64,000 nt of DNA from Nonomuraea jabiensis (GCF_014204795.1 NZ_JACHMB010000001.1:1550001-1614000); one strand, 5' to 3'. Counted from the stretch's first letter, positions 44,087 through 53,952 are shown. Program-made: numbers and translations. The notes: generated by a model not told the origin, from the letters alone.

Positions 44087-44625
44087 CCGCCGTACCCCAA
44101 CAGTCCCGCGGCCTGACCCCGCTCCTCGTGCCGCTGCTGGCCGGCGGCCTGGCGGCGCTCGCGCTCGGCGTCTACGGGCGCGTGCACACGCCCACCGGGT
44201 TCGCCGTGGGCGTGGCCGGGTTCTCCGGCGCGCTGCCGATGAAGGCGTGGCTGACGACGGGGGCGTTCGTGCTCGCGATCGTGCAGGTCGTCTCGGCCCT
44301 GTCGATGTGGGGCCGGCTCGGGGTCACGATCCCGCCCGGTGTGCACCGCTGGTCGGGGCGGATCGCGTTCCTGCTCACGATCCCCGTCGCCTTCCACTGC
44401 CTCTACGCCCTGGGCCTGCAGTACGACGTGCCGCGGGTGCTCGCGCACTCGCTGCTCGGCTGCTTCTTCTACGGCGTGTTCACGGCGAAGATGCTGGCCC
44501 TGCCCAAGCACGACACGCCCGGCTGGACGCTGCCGGTGCTCGGCGGGCTGGCGTTCACCGCGCTGATCGGGCTCTGGCTGACGTCGTCGTTCTGGTTCTT
44601 CACCGCCATCGGCCTCAAGGTGTGA
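44083..44625 (+). CDS. DUF6529-like polytopic membrane protein, possible heme-binding
   Basis: 180 residues with five predicted transmembrane helices. Several histidines sit at helix ends or within helices: VHRWSGRIAF, VAFHCLYALG, LAHSLLGCFFYG, and KHDTPGW in a loop. The His arrangement and the HRWxGRIA motif recall small cytochrome b561/ferric-reductase-like membrane proteins and DUF6529 entries; this is memory-based and tentative. It starts by ATGA overlap with the secreted partner. A small membrane electron carrier is possible but unproven. Confidence 0.75.
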   Translation: MTAVPQQSRGLTPLLVPLLAGGLAALALGVYGRVHTPTGFAVGVAGFSGALPMKAWLTTGAFVLAIVQVVSALSMWGRLGVTIPPGVHRWSGRIAFLLTIPVAFHCLYALGLQYDVPRVLAHSLLGCFFYGVFTAKMLALPKHDTPGWTLPVLGGLAFTALIGLWLTSSFWFFTAIGLKV

Positions 44626-45547
44626 AGCTCTTCGTCCGCCTCAACCCGGCGGCCCGCCCCTTGGCCGCCACGACGAGCGCCATCTTGCGCGAGGCCTCGT
44701 CGATCATCTCGTCGCCCAGCATGGCCGCGCCGCGCTTCTCGACCGAGGTGTAGTACTCGTACGCCTCCAAGATGAGCTCGGCGTGGTCATAGTCGTCCTG
44801 CGACGGCGAGAAGACCTCGTTGGCCGCGTCCACCTGGGCGGGATGCAGCACCCACTTGCCGTCGAACCCGAGCGCCGCCGACCTCCTGGCGGCCCGTCTG
44901 AAGCCCTCGACGTCCTTGATCTGCAGGTAGGGCCCGTCGATGACCTGCAGGTCGTGCATCCTGGCGGCCATGAGCAGCCGCATGAGGATGTAGTGGTAGG
45001 CGTCGCCCTCGACGTAGCCGGGCGGCTGCTCGCCGACGACGAGCGTACGCATGTTGATCGACGCCATGAAGTCCGCCGGCCCGAAGACCAGCGTCTCCAG
45101 GCGCTTGGAGGAGCCGGCGATGGCGTCGGCGTTCACCAGGCCGCGGGCGTTCTCGATCTGCGCCTCGATGCCGATGCGGCCCACCTCGTATCCCATGGTC
45201 TTCTCGATCTGGGTGAGCAGCGTGTCGAGCCAGACGACCTCGGTCGGGTCCTGCACCTTGGGCAGGATCAGGCAGTCGAGGAACTCCCCCGCCCCCTCGA
45301 CGACCTCGATCACGTCCCGGTACGTCCACTGCGTCGTGAGGTCGTTGACCCTGACCACGCGCGTCTTGCCGGACCAGTCGCCCTCGCGGAGCGCGGTCAC
45401 GATGTTCTTGCGCGCCTCCTCCTTGGCCAGCGGCGCGACGGCGTCCTCGAGGTCGAGGAAGACCTCGTCGACGGGCAGGGTCTGGGCCTTCTCCAGGAAC
45501 CTGGGGTTGCTGCCTGGCACGGCGAGCACGGAACGGCGTGAGCGCAT
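44615..45547 (-). CDS. HpcH/HpaI aldolase / CitE-family CoA ester lyase
   Basis: 310 residues, TIM-barrel lyase of the citrate lyase beta/malyl-CoA lyase family. SVLAVPGSNPRFLEKA, DEVFLDLEDAVAP (metal-binding Glu/Asp), VRVNDLTTQW (Arg of substrate binding), ILPKVQDP, IGIEAQIENARGLVNADAIA (Glu of the Mg site), VFGPADFMASI and GFDGKWVLHPAQVD. It probably cleaves malyl-CoA or methylmalyl-CoA type esters. ATG 45547 begins just before the family start. It overlaps the 3' end of the DUF6529-like gene by 11 bp convergently, and is divergent from 45594. Confidence 0.9.
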   Translation of the reverse strand: MRSRRSVLAVPGSNPRFLEKAQTLPVDEVFLDLEDAVAPLAKEEARKNIVTALREGDWSGKTRVVRVNDLTTQWTYRDVIEVVEGAGEFLDCLILPKVQDPTEVVWLDTLLTQIEKTMGYEVGRIGIEAQIENARGLVNADAIAGSSKRLETLVFGPADFMASINMRTLVVGEQPPGYVEGDAYHYILMRLLMAARMHDLQVIDGPYLQIKDVEGFRRAARRSAALGFDGKWVLHPAQVDAANEVFSPSQDDYDHAELILEAYEYYTSVEKRGAAMLGDEMIDEASRKMALVVAAKGRAAGLRRTKSFTP

Positions 45548-45593
45548 GCGACACACGCTACTGTCCCGGCCGGGACGGACTACAGTCGAAGCT

Positions 45594-45965
45594 GTGAGCG
45601 ACGACACCGCGGCCATCGAGGAGGGCGCCAAGAAGTCCGGCATCCTCTGGCTCACCCTCGACCGTCCCCGCCTGGCCTGGCACACCTGGCACGACGGCGC
45701 GATCTACCTCGTGACGGGCGGCGAGGAGCAGGCGCTGCCCGGCCTCGACGCGCTCGACCGGGTCCACGTCACGCTGCGCAGCAAGGACAACGGCGCCAGG
45801 CTGGTGGAGTTCGAGGCCGCGGTCGCGGTCGTCGACCAGGCCGCGGCGGCCGACGCCGTGGCCGCGCTGGCCAAGGAGCGGCTCAACGCCCTCGACAGCG
45901 AGCACCTCACCGAGCGCTGGGCCCGCGACTCCACGGTCCTGCGCCTCACCCCCGCCCGCCTCTGA
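45594..45965 (+). CDS. Hypothetical protein
   Basis: 123 residues, soluble. GILWLTLDRPRLAWHTWHDGAIYLVTGGEEQALPGL, then DRVHVTLRSKDNGARLVEFEAAVAVV and ALAKERLNALDSEHLTERWARDSTVLRL. The pattern, with a beta-rich body and W/H residues in the first strand, is reminiscent of FMN-binding split-barrel proteins, but no cofactor motif is certain. It starts at GTG, 46 bp from the divergent lyase gene. Unrecognised. Confidence 0.65.
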   Translation: MSDDTAAIEEGAKKSGILWLTLDRPRLAWHTWHDGAIYLVTGGEEQALPGLDALDRVHVTLRSKDNGARLVEFEAAVAVVDQAAAADAVAALAKERLNALDSEHLTERWARDSTVLRLTPARL

Positions 45966-45970
45966 GGAGG

Positions 45971-46924
45971 TCAGTTCCTGGCGGCCACGGGCTCCGCGTC
46001 GCGCTCCGCCGCCGGTGACGGCGAGGCGCTCGCCGTGGCGGTCTGGGCGAGCAGCGCGCCGGACAGCACGAGCAGGCCACCCACGATCTGGAAGACGCCC
46101 AGCGTCTCGCCGACCAGGGCCCAGGCCACCACCGCGCCGCCGATGACCTCGAGCGAGGCGACCGTGGCCCCCACCGCGGCCGACAGCCGCCGCACGGCGT
46201 TCACCCCCAGGATGTACGCGATCACGGTCGCGATCAGCACCATCCACAGGTACGCCCCCAGCACCGGCAGCGTCCGGCCGCCCTCCGGCGCCACGGTGGC
46301 CGTGAAAGCGTCCCACGGGATGTCCCACGGCCGGGCGAACGGGATCAGCACCACGGCCGCCCCCGCCATCCCCCAGGCGATGAGGCCGAGCGGGTCCACG
46401 TCGTCGCCGAAGCTATCGTTCATCAGGAAATATCCGGCGCAGCACGCCCCGGCCAGCAGGCCGAGCAGCAGGCCCAGCCCATCCAGCCGCATCCCCTGCC
46501 ACGCCTCGACCACGATCCCGAGGCCCACGACCGCGACGACCGCCCCGATGTAGGCCGCCCGCGCGAGCCGCACCTTCCGTACGAACCGCACCCAGGCCAC
46601 CACCATCACCGGCGCCATGAACTCCAGCAGCAGCGCGATCCCCACCGGCAGCCGCGTGATCGCCACGAAATACAGCGACTGCACCCCGGCCACCGCCATC
46701 ACCGCATACAGCCCGAAGAACGGCAGCCTGGACCTGGGGATCCGCAGCGCCCTGGGCTTCACCACGGCCAGCACGGCCACCAGCAGCAGCCCCGCGCCCG
46801 CCATCCGCGTCCAGACGGCCTCGATCGGCGCCAGCCCAGCGGTGATCAGGTACTTGGCCATCGGCCCCGAGAACGCGAAACACCAGGAGGACACGAAAGC
46901 GAGCCCGAGCCCCGCATACCTCAT
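45971..46924 (-). CDS. EamA/DMT-family transporter
   Basis: 317 residues with ten transmembrane helices in two EamA halves. The first half begins GLAFVSSWCFAFSGPMAKYLI, with RLPVGIALLLEFMAPV. The second begins GLLLGLLAGACCAGYFLMND, with LEVIGGAVVAWALVGETLGVFQIVGGLLVL, the classical end-motif of the family. It is probably an exporter of amino acids or related metabolites (RhaT/RhtA-like); the substrate is unknown. The C-terminus is a short Ala/Ser/Pro tail. Convergent with the hypothetical gene at 45965 with a 5-bp gap. Confidence 0.9.
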   Translation of the reverse strand: MRYAGLGLAFVSSWCFAFSGPMAKYLITAGLAPIEAVWTRMAGAGLLLVAVLAVVKPRALRIPRSRLPFFGLYAVMAVAGVQSLYFVAITRLPVGIALLLEFMAPVMVVAWVRFVRKVRLARAAYIGAVVAVVGLGIVVEAWQGMRLDGLGLLLGLLAGACCAGYFLMNDSFGDDVDPLGLIAWGMAGAAVVLIPFARPWDIPWDAFTATVAPEGGRTLPVLGAYLWMVLIATVIAYILGVNAVRRLSAAVGATVASLEVIGGAVVAWALVGETLGVFQIVGGLLVLSGALLAQTATASASPSPAAERDAEPVAARN

Positions 46925-47020
46925 CGCATACCACCTGGCCAGTAATCACCGTTAAGCACGTTTGATACTGACATGAGAGGCGTCCGGGGCGCAATGGGGC
47001 AGCACTGTTAGCCTGGCCAC

Positions 47021-48241
47021 GTGAAGATCTTCGTGGCCCGGCTGCCGGGCACCCCGGTCTTCGACCCGGCGGGCGACCAGATCGGCCGGGTCAGGGACGT
47101 GGTGGTCGGCCTGCGCATCGGCCTGCGGCCCAACGTCCACGGCCTGGTGGTGGAGGTGCAGCCGCGCCGCAGGGTGTTCCTGCCCATCACCCGAGTACGC
47201 CGCATCGAGCCGGGTGCCGTGGTCTTCACCGGGCGGCTCAACATGCGCAGGTTCGAGCAGCGCGCCACCGAGACGCTGGTGATCGGCGAGATGCTGGACC
47301 TGAGCGTCGAGCACGAGGGCGAGCCCATGACCGTCTACGACGTGGCCATGGACGAGATCAAGCCGTCCCACTGGGAGATCTCCCAGGTGGCCCTCTACAA
47401 GGGCAGGCGGCGCGACCCGCGGATCGTCGAGTGGGAAGAGGTCTCCGGGTTCGACAAGCTGCAGAAGGACCAGGGGGCGGCCGGGCTGATCTCCGCGTTC
47501 GAGTCGCTGCGGGCCGCCGACATGGCCAGCGCGCTGCACGAGCTGCCCAGCAAGCGGCGCATCGAGATCGCCCGCGCCCTGAACGACGTCCGGCTGGCCG
47601 ACGTGCTCGAAGAGCTCCCGCCCGACGACCAGATCTCCATCCTCGGCACGCTGGAGCCCGAGCGGGCGGCCGACGTGCTGGAGGAGATGGGCCCCGACGA
47701 CGCGGCCGACCTGCTGCACGACCTCCCGGAGGAGCAGGCGGCCAAGCTGCTGGCGCTGATGGAGCCCGGGGAGGCCGCCCCCGTGCGGCGCCTGCTGACC
47801 TACCCGGAGACCAGCGCGGGCGGCGTGATGACCAACGAGCCGGTCATCCTGCCCCCCACCGCGACGGTGGCCGAGGCGCTGGCCCACATCAGGCAGCAGG
47901 ACCTCACCCCCGCCGTGGCGGCGCAGGTCTACGTGGCCCGCCCGCCCACCGAGACGCCCACGGGCACCTACCTGGGCGTCTCGCACTTCCAGCGGCTGCT
48001 GCGCGAGCCGCCGTCGACACTGCTCGGCAGCGTGATCGACCCGTCGATCGACCCGATCAGGCCGGACTTCACGCTGCGCGAGGTCACCCGCTACCTGGCG
48101 AACTACAACCTCGTCGCCGCCCCGGTCGTGGACGAGCTGGGCCGGCTCGTCGGCGCCGTGACGGTGGACGACGTGCTCGACCACATCCTGCCCGAGGACT
48201 GGCGTGAGGGGACCGACGACCATGACGACCGAACGGCTTGA
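47021..48241 (+). CDS. PRC-barrel / MgtE-N / CBS domain protein (MgtE sensor without channel)
   Basis: 406 residues, soluble. The N-terminal PRC-barrel-like region (VFDPAGDQIGRVRDVVVG) is followed by the superhelical MgtE N-domain at about 160-265 (LPSKRRIEIARAL, VLEELPPDDQISIL, VLEEMGPDDAADLLHDLP, LLTYPETSAGGVMT). Two CBS motifs end the protein (GGVMTNEPVILPPTATVAEALAHI, and VIDPSIDPIRPDFTLREVTRYLANYNLVAAPVVDELGRLVG). This is the Mg-sensing half of MgtE with no membrane domain. It overlaps the DUF1003 membrane gene, an arrangement also seen near mrp in mycobacteria as I recall. It may supply the sensor for that protein. Confidence 0.88.
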   Translation: MKIFVARLPGTPVFDPAGDQIGRVRDVVVGLRIGLRPNVHGLVVEVQPRRRVFLPITRVRRIEPGAVVFTGRLNMRRFEQRATETLVIGEMLDLSVEHEGEPMTVYDVAMDEIKPSHWEISQVALYKGRRRDPRIVEWEEVSGFDKLQKDQGAAGLISAFESLRAADMASALHELPSKRRIEIARALNDVRLADVLEELPPDDQISILGTLEPERAADVLEEMGPDDAADLLHDLPEEQAAKLLALMEPGEAAPVRRLLTYPETSAGGVMTNEPVILPPTATVAEALAHIRQQDLTPAVAAQVYVARPPTETPTGTYLGVSHFQRLLREPPSTLLGSVIDPSIDPIRPDFTLREVTRYLANYNLVAAPVVDELGRLVGAVTVDDVLDHILPEDWREGTDDHDDRTA

Positions 48242-48689
48242 CCAGCCCCGGGCCCTGCGCCGCTCGCTGCGGCCGCACTACGACCCGGAGGCGTTCGGCC
48301 GCCTGTCGGAGCAGATCGCCCGGTTCCTCGGCACCGGGCGCTTCATCGTCTACATGACCGTGGTCGTCTCGATCTGGGTCATCTGGAACGCGGTCGTGCC
48401 GCCGGACCTCAAGTTCGACCCGTATCCGTTCATCTTCCTGACGCTGATGCTGTCGCTGCAGGCCAGCTACGCCGCGCCGCTGATCCTGCTGGCCCAGAAC
48501 CGGCAGGGCGACCGGGACCGGATCCAGTACGAGCAGGACCGCGAGACCGCCGAGCGCAACCAGGCCGAGATCGAGTATCTGACCCGCGAGATCGCGGGGC
48601 TGCGCCTGGCGCTGAACGAGCTGGCCACCCGCGACTACCTGCGCGCCGAGCTCGGGCGGCTCGCGGAGGAGCTCAAGGAGAGCCGCTGA
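48222..48689 (+). CDS. DUF1003 membrane protein
   Basis: 155 residues. FGRLSEQIARFLGTGRFIVYMTVVVSIWVIWN is the DUF1003 signature with the first transmembrane helix, and FIFLTLMLSLQASYAAPLILLAQNRQ the second. A charged helical C-terminal coiled coil follows (DRDRIQYEQDRETAERNQAEIEYLTREIAGL). ATG 48222 has GAGGGG 9 nt upstream and overlaps the MgtE-N/CBS gene by 20 bp, so the pair is co-translated. Role unknown; coupling with an Mg sensor is suggestive. The 3' end overlaps the convergent marR gene by 17 bp. Confidence 0.9.
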   Translation: MTTERLDQPRALRRSLRPHYDPEAFGRLSEQIARFLGTGRFIVYMTVVVSIWVIWNAVVPPDLKFDPYPFIFLTLMLSLQASYAAPLILLAQNRQGDRDRIQYEQDRETAERNQAEIEYLTREIAGLRLALNELATRDYLRAELGRLAEELKESR

Positions 48690-49134
48690 GGTCCAGCTTG
48701 GCGACCATCGCCCGGACGCGGGTGATCTCCTCCGCGCCCAGCAGGTCGAGGAACTGGGTCCGGACGCCGCGCAGGTAGGTCGGGGTGGCCTCGGCCAGCC
48801 GCGCCGCGCCGGCGTCCGTCAGCACGGCGAACAGCCCGCGGGCGTCGTCCGCGCAGGCCTCCCGCGACACCAGCCCGTCCCGCTGCAGCCGGTCGATGAG
48901 CCTGGTCAGGCCGCTGCGGGAGAGCAGGACGCGGCCCGCGAGATCGTTCATGCGCAGCCGCCGCTCCGGCGCCTCGGCCAGTCGCGCGAGCACCTCGTAC
49001 GAGGCCAGCGGCAGCTCGTGGGCGACGAGCAGCTCCGCCTCCAGATGCCGGGTGATGCGCACCTGGGCGCGCTGCATCATCCGCCAGACCGCCAGCTCCT
49101 CGGCGGTCAGGCCCTCGTCGCGCAGAAGAGTCAC
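48673..49134 (-). CDS. MarR-family transcriptional regulator
   Basis: 153 residues with the winged helix-turn-helix. LPLASYEVLARLAEAPERRLRMNDLAGRVLLSRSGLTRLIDRLQRDGLVSREACADDARGLFAVLTDAGAARL is the canonical MarR DNA-binding and wing sequence (residues about 42-115). Dimerisation helices lie at both ends. It is probably a repressor answering to a small ligand. Targets are unknown; its own promoter faces mrp across 160 bp. Confidence 0.92.
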   Translation of the reverse strand: MTLLRDEGLTAEELAVWRMMQRAQVRITRHLEAELLVAHELPLASYEVLARLAEAPERRLRMNDLAGRVLLSRSGLTRLIDRLQRDGLVSREACADDARGLFAVLTDAGAARLAEATPTYLRGVRTQFLDLLGAEEITRVRAMVAKLDLSGSP

Positions 49135-49294
49135 GGAGTAACCTTAGGACGTTGTTGCACAGACATCTAACAGCACGGATTAACCCAGCGAGGCCGCCGG
49201 TTCATACCATGGAGGGGCATCCTCACTGGCGCCCTGCGCCTGTCACACATATACCGACAAAGGAGGGACGGCACTCCCTCGTGCCGAGACTTCG

Positions 49295-50431
49295 ATGGCA
49301 CCTACCCAGGAACAGGTGACGGCAGCCCTAGGCACCGTCATCGACCCCGAGATCCGTCGCCCGATCACGGACCTCGACATGGTCAAGAGCATCGATATCG
49401 CTCCCGACGGCGTGGTGCGCGTGGGCATATTCCTCACCGTGGCGGGCTGTCCGCTGAAGGACACCATCCGCCGCGACGTCACCAACGCCGTCGCCAAGCT
49501 CGACGGCGTGGCGGGCGTCCAGATCGAGCTCGACGTCATGAGCACCGAGCAGCGCAAGCAGCTGCAGACCAAGCTGCGCGGCGACCGGGGGCCGGAGAAG
49601 GAGATCCCGTTCAACCAGCCGGGCTCGCTGACCCGCGTGTTCGCGGTGGCCAGCGGCAAGGGCGGGGTCGGCAAGTCGTCCGTGACGGTCAACCTGGCCG
49701 CCACGATGGCCTCCACCGGCATGAAGGTCGGCATCGTCGACGCCGACATCTACGGCCACAGCATCCCGCGCATGCTGGGCGCCGCCGAGCGGCCCACCAA
49801 GGTCGAAGACATGATCATGCCGCCGGTGGCCCACGACATCAAGGTCATCTCGGTCGGGATGTTCAAGCCGGAGGGCAACACGCCGGTGGTCTGGCGCGGG
49901 CCGATGCTCGACCGGGCGCTCCACCAGTTCCTGGCCGACGTCTACTGGGGCGACCTCGACGTACTCCTCCTCGACCTGCCCCCGGGCACGGGCGACATCG
50001 CGATCTCGGTGGCGCAGCGGCTGCCCACGGCGGAGATCCTGGTCGTGACGACGCCGCAGATGGCCGCCGCGGAGGTGGCCGAGCGGGCGGGGTCGATCGC
50101 CGCGCAGACGCACCAGCAGATCGCCGGCGTCATCGAGAACATGGCCTGGCTGCCCTGCCCCCACTGCGACGAACGCATCGCCGTGTTCGGGGAGGGCGGC
50201 GGCCAGACGGTCGCCGACGCGCTCACCCGCACGCTGGGCGCCCGCGTCCCGCTCCTGGGCCAGGTCCCGATCGACCTGCGGCTCCGCGAGGGGGGCGACG
50301 AGGGCAAGCCGCTGGTCCTGACGGAGCCCGACTCACCGGCGGCGGCCGAACTCCGCAAGATCGCCTCCGGCCTCAGCAAGCGCTCCACCAGCCTCAAGGG
50401 CCTCCAACTCGGCCTCTCCCCCAACCGCTGA
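49295..50431 (+). CDS. mrp: Mrp/ApbC Fe-S cluster carrier ATPase
   Basis: 378 residues. The N-terminal MIP18/DUF59 domain (VTAALGTVIDPEIRRPITDLDMV, VAGCPLKDTI) is followed by the P-loop NTPase domain. Its deviant Walker A is ASGKGGVGKSSVTVNLA, with DADIYGHSIPRMLG, LLLDLPPGTGD and GVIENMAWL. CPHC supplies the Cys pair that bridges a 4Fe-4S cluster at the dimer interface. The protein delivers Fe-S clusters to apo-enzymes. The gene corresponds in order to M. tuberculosis mrp (Rv1229c). It ends in the repeat-rich region before tatB. Confidence 0.95.
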   Translation: MAPTQEQVTAALGTVIDPEIRRPITDLDMVKSIDIAPDGVVRVGIFLTVAGCPLKDTIRRDVTNAVAKLDGVAGVQIELDVMSTEQRKQLQTKLRGDRGPEKEIPFNQPGSLTRVFAVASGKGGVGKSSVTVNLAATMASTGMKVGIVDADIYGHSIPRMLGAAERPTKVEDMIMPPVAHDIKVISVGMFKPEGNTPVVWRGPMLDRALHQFLADVYWGDLDVLLLDLPPGTGDIAISVAQRLPTAEILVVTTPQMAAAEVAERAGSIAAQTHQQIAGVIENMAWLPCPHCDERIAVFGEGGGQTVADALTRTLGARVPLLGQVPIDLRLREGGDEGKPLVLTEPDSPAAAELRKIASGLSKRSTSLKGLQLGLSPNR

Positions 50432-50507
50432 CTCTTGCCGCCCACCTGTTTTCCGGCGCCCGTCCTCCGGCCGGGCGCCGCCCCGTCTTCGCTGCCCATC
50501 CGGCTCC

Positions 50508-50655
50508 CTCTTCGCCGCCCCTCCTTCGGGTCCCTTACGGCTGCCTCTTCGCTGCCCCTCCTTCGGGTCCCTTACGGCTGCCTCTTCGCTGCCCCTCCTT
50601 CGGGTCCCTTACGGCTGGCTCTTCGCTGCCCGTCCTTCGGGTCCCTTACGTCTAC
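50508..50655. repeat. Tandem repeat, 37 bp x 4
   Basis: Units begin at 50508, 50545, 50582 and 50619, each about CTCTTCGCTGCCCCTCC then TTCGGGTCCCTTACGGCTG. The spacing is exactly 37 bp. No unique spacers occur between units, so this is not CRISPR. The TTACGGCTGC core is the reverse complement of the core of the array on the other side of tatB. Confidence 0.85.
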
Positions 50656-50702
50656 GCACAGCGAGCAACAACCCCGCCGTTTCCAGCACCCGTCCTTCCA
50701 GT

Positions 50703-50833
50703 CTTTACGGCTGCGCACGGTGGGCACCACCCGCCGTCCCGGGTGACCGACCTTCCAGGGAGACGCTTACCAGCTTCCCCGGCGCGCCGCCGTTACGGAC
50801 GGTGCGACCGGCTGGGTGGTAGACGCGTTGACC
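50703..50833. repeat. 131-bp inverted repeat, left arm
   Basis: Reverse complement of 51627-51757 with a single difference (T at 50737 in CCGCCGTCCC, A in the counterpart). The arm begins CTTTACGGCTGCGCACGG and ends AGACGCGTTGACC. It holds no gene. Confidence 0.92.
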
Positions 50834-51035
50834 GAAGCCCGCCCCAGAGGAACGCGGAGGACCCTCAGAGGGCCTTATGAGCGGGCACGGGCGACAGTGC
50901 TCCCCCTTCCCCGGCGCACCCCATTACGGACCGTGCGACCGACTGGAAGGTAGACACGTTGACTAAGGCGCGCCCGGACGGGGCGTGGAGGACCCTCAGA
51001 GGGCCGTAGAACCGGTCATGAGCGACGATGGTCCT
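50774..51035. repeat. Diverged direct duplication of about 130 bp left of tatB
   Basis: Two units offset by 132 bp, starting at CTTCCCC 50774 and 50906. They share TTACGGAC/CGTGCGACCG, GGTAGAC-CGTTGAC, and GGAGGACCCTCAGAGGGCC. The second unit has drifted. The first overlaps the left arm of the 131-bp inverted repeat. Confidence 0.7.
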
Positions 51036-51122
51036 GGGGATGGGCCGCGGGGCGTTTGAGCCCTCGTGTGCTGTCCGGGGCGCGGCGAGCCGTATGGACG
51101 GCGACGAGCCTTCCTTGGCCCG

Positions 51123-51491
51123 TCAGGTCGCCTCTGCGTCGTAAGGGGGAATCTCCCCGAAGCCGAGCTCGTCCACCGGCTCGGGCGTGTACGGAGCCGT
51201 CGTGGCGGGCTCCAGCTCCCGGGGACGATTGTTGTTGTTCCAGTCGTCCTCGAGGTCGTCGAGCAGGTGCTTGCGGACGAAGTTCTTCGGGTTGAGGTCG
51301 GCGGGGTCGAAGTTGGCGAACTCCGGGCCCAGCCCGGAACGCAGGTCGTCACGCGCGTTGTTCGCCATTCGGCGCAGGTTGCGCAGCGTCTTGCCCGCCT
51401 GAGACGCGGCCTGAGGCAGCTTGTCGGGACCGAAGACGAGCAGCGCGATCACGATCAGCGCTCCGATCTCCATCCACCCGAGTCCGAACAC
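51123..51491 (-). CDS. tatB: Sec-independent protein translocase TatB
   Basis: 122 residues. The N-terminal transmembrane helix GLGWMEIGALIVIALLVFGPDKLPQAASQAGKTLRNLRRM carries the TatA/B signature (FGPDKLP), followed by an amphipathic helix and an acidic, disordered C-tail (DDLEDDWNNNN, ending PPYDAEAT). The length fits TatB rather than TatA. TatB with TatC recognises twin-arginine signal peptides; tatC is not in the window. As in mycobacteria it lies beyond htrA on the same strand, but here 733 bp of repeats separate the two. It sits between two inverted 131-bp arms. Confidence 0.93.
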   Translation of the reverse strand: MFGLGWMEIGALIVIALLVFGPDKLPQAASQAGKTLRNLRRMANNARDDLRSGLGPEFANFDPADLNPKNFVRKHLLDDLEDDWNNNNRPRELEPATTAPYTPEPVDELGFGEIPPYDAEAT

Positions 51492-51626
51492 CGTGAGCTC
51501 CTACCGCAGTCCAATCACTCCGAGGACAACCCCGGCCTATCCACAGACTAAGGGCTCCCGGGGGTAGGTCGGTCGTTCCCCCTCGGTCATATCACCGACA
51601 TTGCCCACATACACCCCTCCGGCCCC

Positions 51627-51757
51627 GGTCAACGCGTCTACCACCCAGCCGGTCGCACCGTCCGTAACGGCGGCGCGCCGGGGAAGCTGGTAAGCGTCTC
51701 CCTGGAAGGTCGGTCACCCGGGTCGGCGGGTGGTGCCCACCGTGCGCAGCCGTAAAG
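51627..51757. repeat. 131-bp inverted repeat, right arm
   Basis: Counterpart of 50703-50833. The two arms enclose 793 bp containing tatB with its promoter region. The arm continues directly into the tandem array on its right. Confidence 0.92.
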
Positions 51758-52130
51758 GACCGAAGGACGGGCGCCGAAAGCGGCGGCACTGCTGTTCGCC
51801 GTGCGCAGCCGTAAAGGACCGAAGGACGGGCGCTGAAAGCGGCGGCACTGCTGTTCGCCGCGCGTAGCCGTAAGGGACCTGAAGGACGGACGCCAAAGAC
51901 CGCGCGGGGGGCGACCGCCCCGCGCAGCCATAGAGCCCGAAGGAGGGGGCCAAAGACGGCGCGGGTGATGACCGCCGCAGGCAGCCGTAAAACCCGAAGG
52001 ACGGACACCGAAGACGGCGCAGGCGGCGCCCACCGCACGCAGCTGTAAAACCCCCGGAGACGGCGCGGGGCGACCGCCGCACGCAGCCGTAAGCCCAAGG
52101 ACGGGCAGCAAAGCACCCGGCCCGCCGCTG
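51746..52130. repeat. Tandem array, seven units of about 57-60 bp
   Basis: The GCAGCCGTAA core recurs at 51746, 51805, 51864, 51924, 51981, 52039 and 52083 (spacings 59, 59, 60, 57, 58, 44) with growing divergence to the right. Units read about CGTGCGCAGCCGTAAAGGACC then GAAGGACGGGCGC and a GC-rich filler. It fills the htrA-tatB gap. No protein frame is credible through it. Confidence 0.85.
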
Positions 52131-52141
52131 AGGGCGGGCCG
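52118..52141 (-). terminator. Probable terminator of htrA
   Basis: GGCCCGCC (52119-52126) pairs with GGCGGGCC (52133-52140) around a 6-nt loop. It is about 85 bp beyond the htrA stop on the minus strand. No T-tract. Confidence 0.5.
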
Positions 52142-52148
52142 AGGGCGC

Positions 52149-52224
52149 GGGCTAGGTGACGATCAAGACGGTGTCGGGTGGGCTAGGGGACGATCAAGAC
52201 GGCGTCGGGCGGGCTAGGCGGCGA

Positions 52225-52241
<17 letters not shown>
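52149..52241. repeat. 31-bp x 3 tandem repeat spanning the htrA stop codon
   Basis: Units 52149-52179, 52180-52210 and 52211-52241, each GGGCTAGGnGACGATCAAGACGG type with 2-4 substitutions. The last unit contains the htrA stop (TGA complement at 52225-52227), so the gene's 3' end has been copied twice downstream. Confidence 0.88.

Positions 52242-53952
<1,711 letters not shown>

Noticed and set aside
50508..50655. Regular 37-bp repeats as a CRISPR array
   Set aside because: Units are contiguous with no spacers, and no cas genes are near. The Fe-S RecB-type nuclease at 36289 is far away and not evidence of Cas4.
51638..52111. Protein-coding frames through the tandem array right of tatB
   Set aside because: They simply translate a repeated non-coding unit. 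All frames are open because of GC bias, and no start or ribosome site is present.
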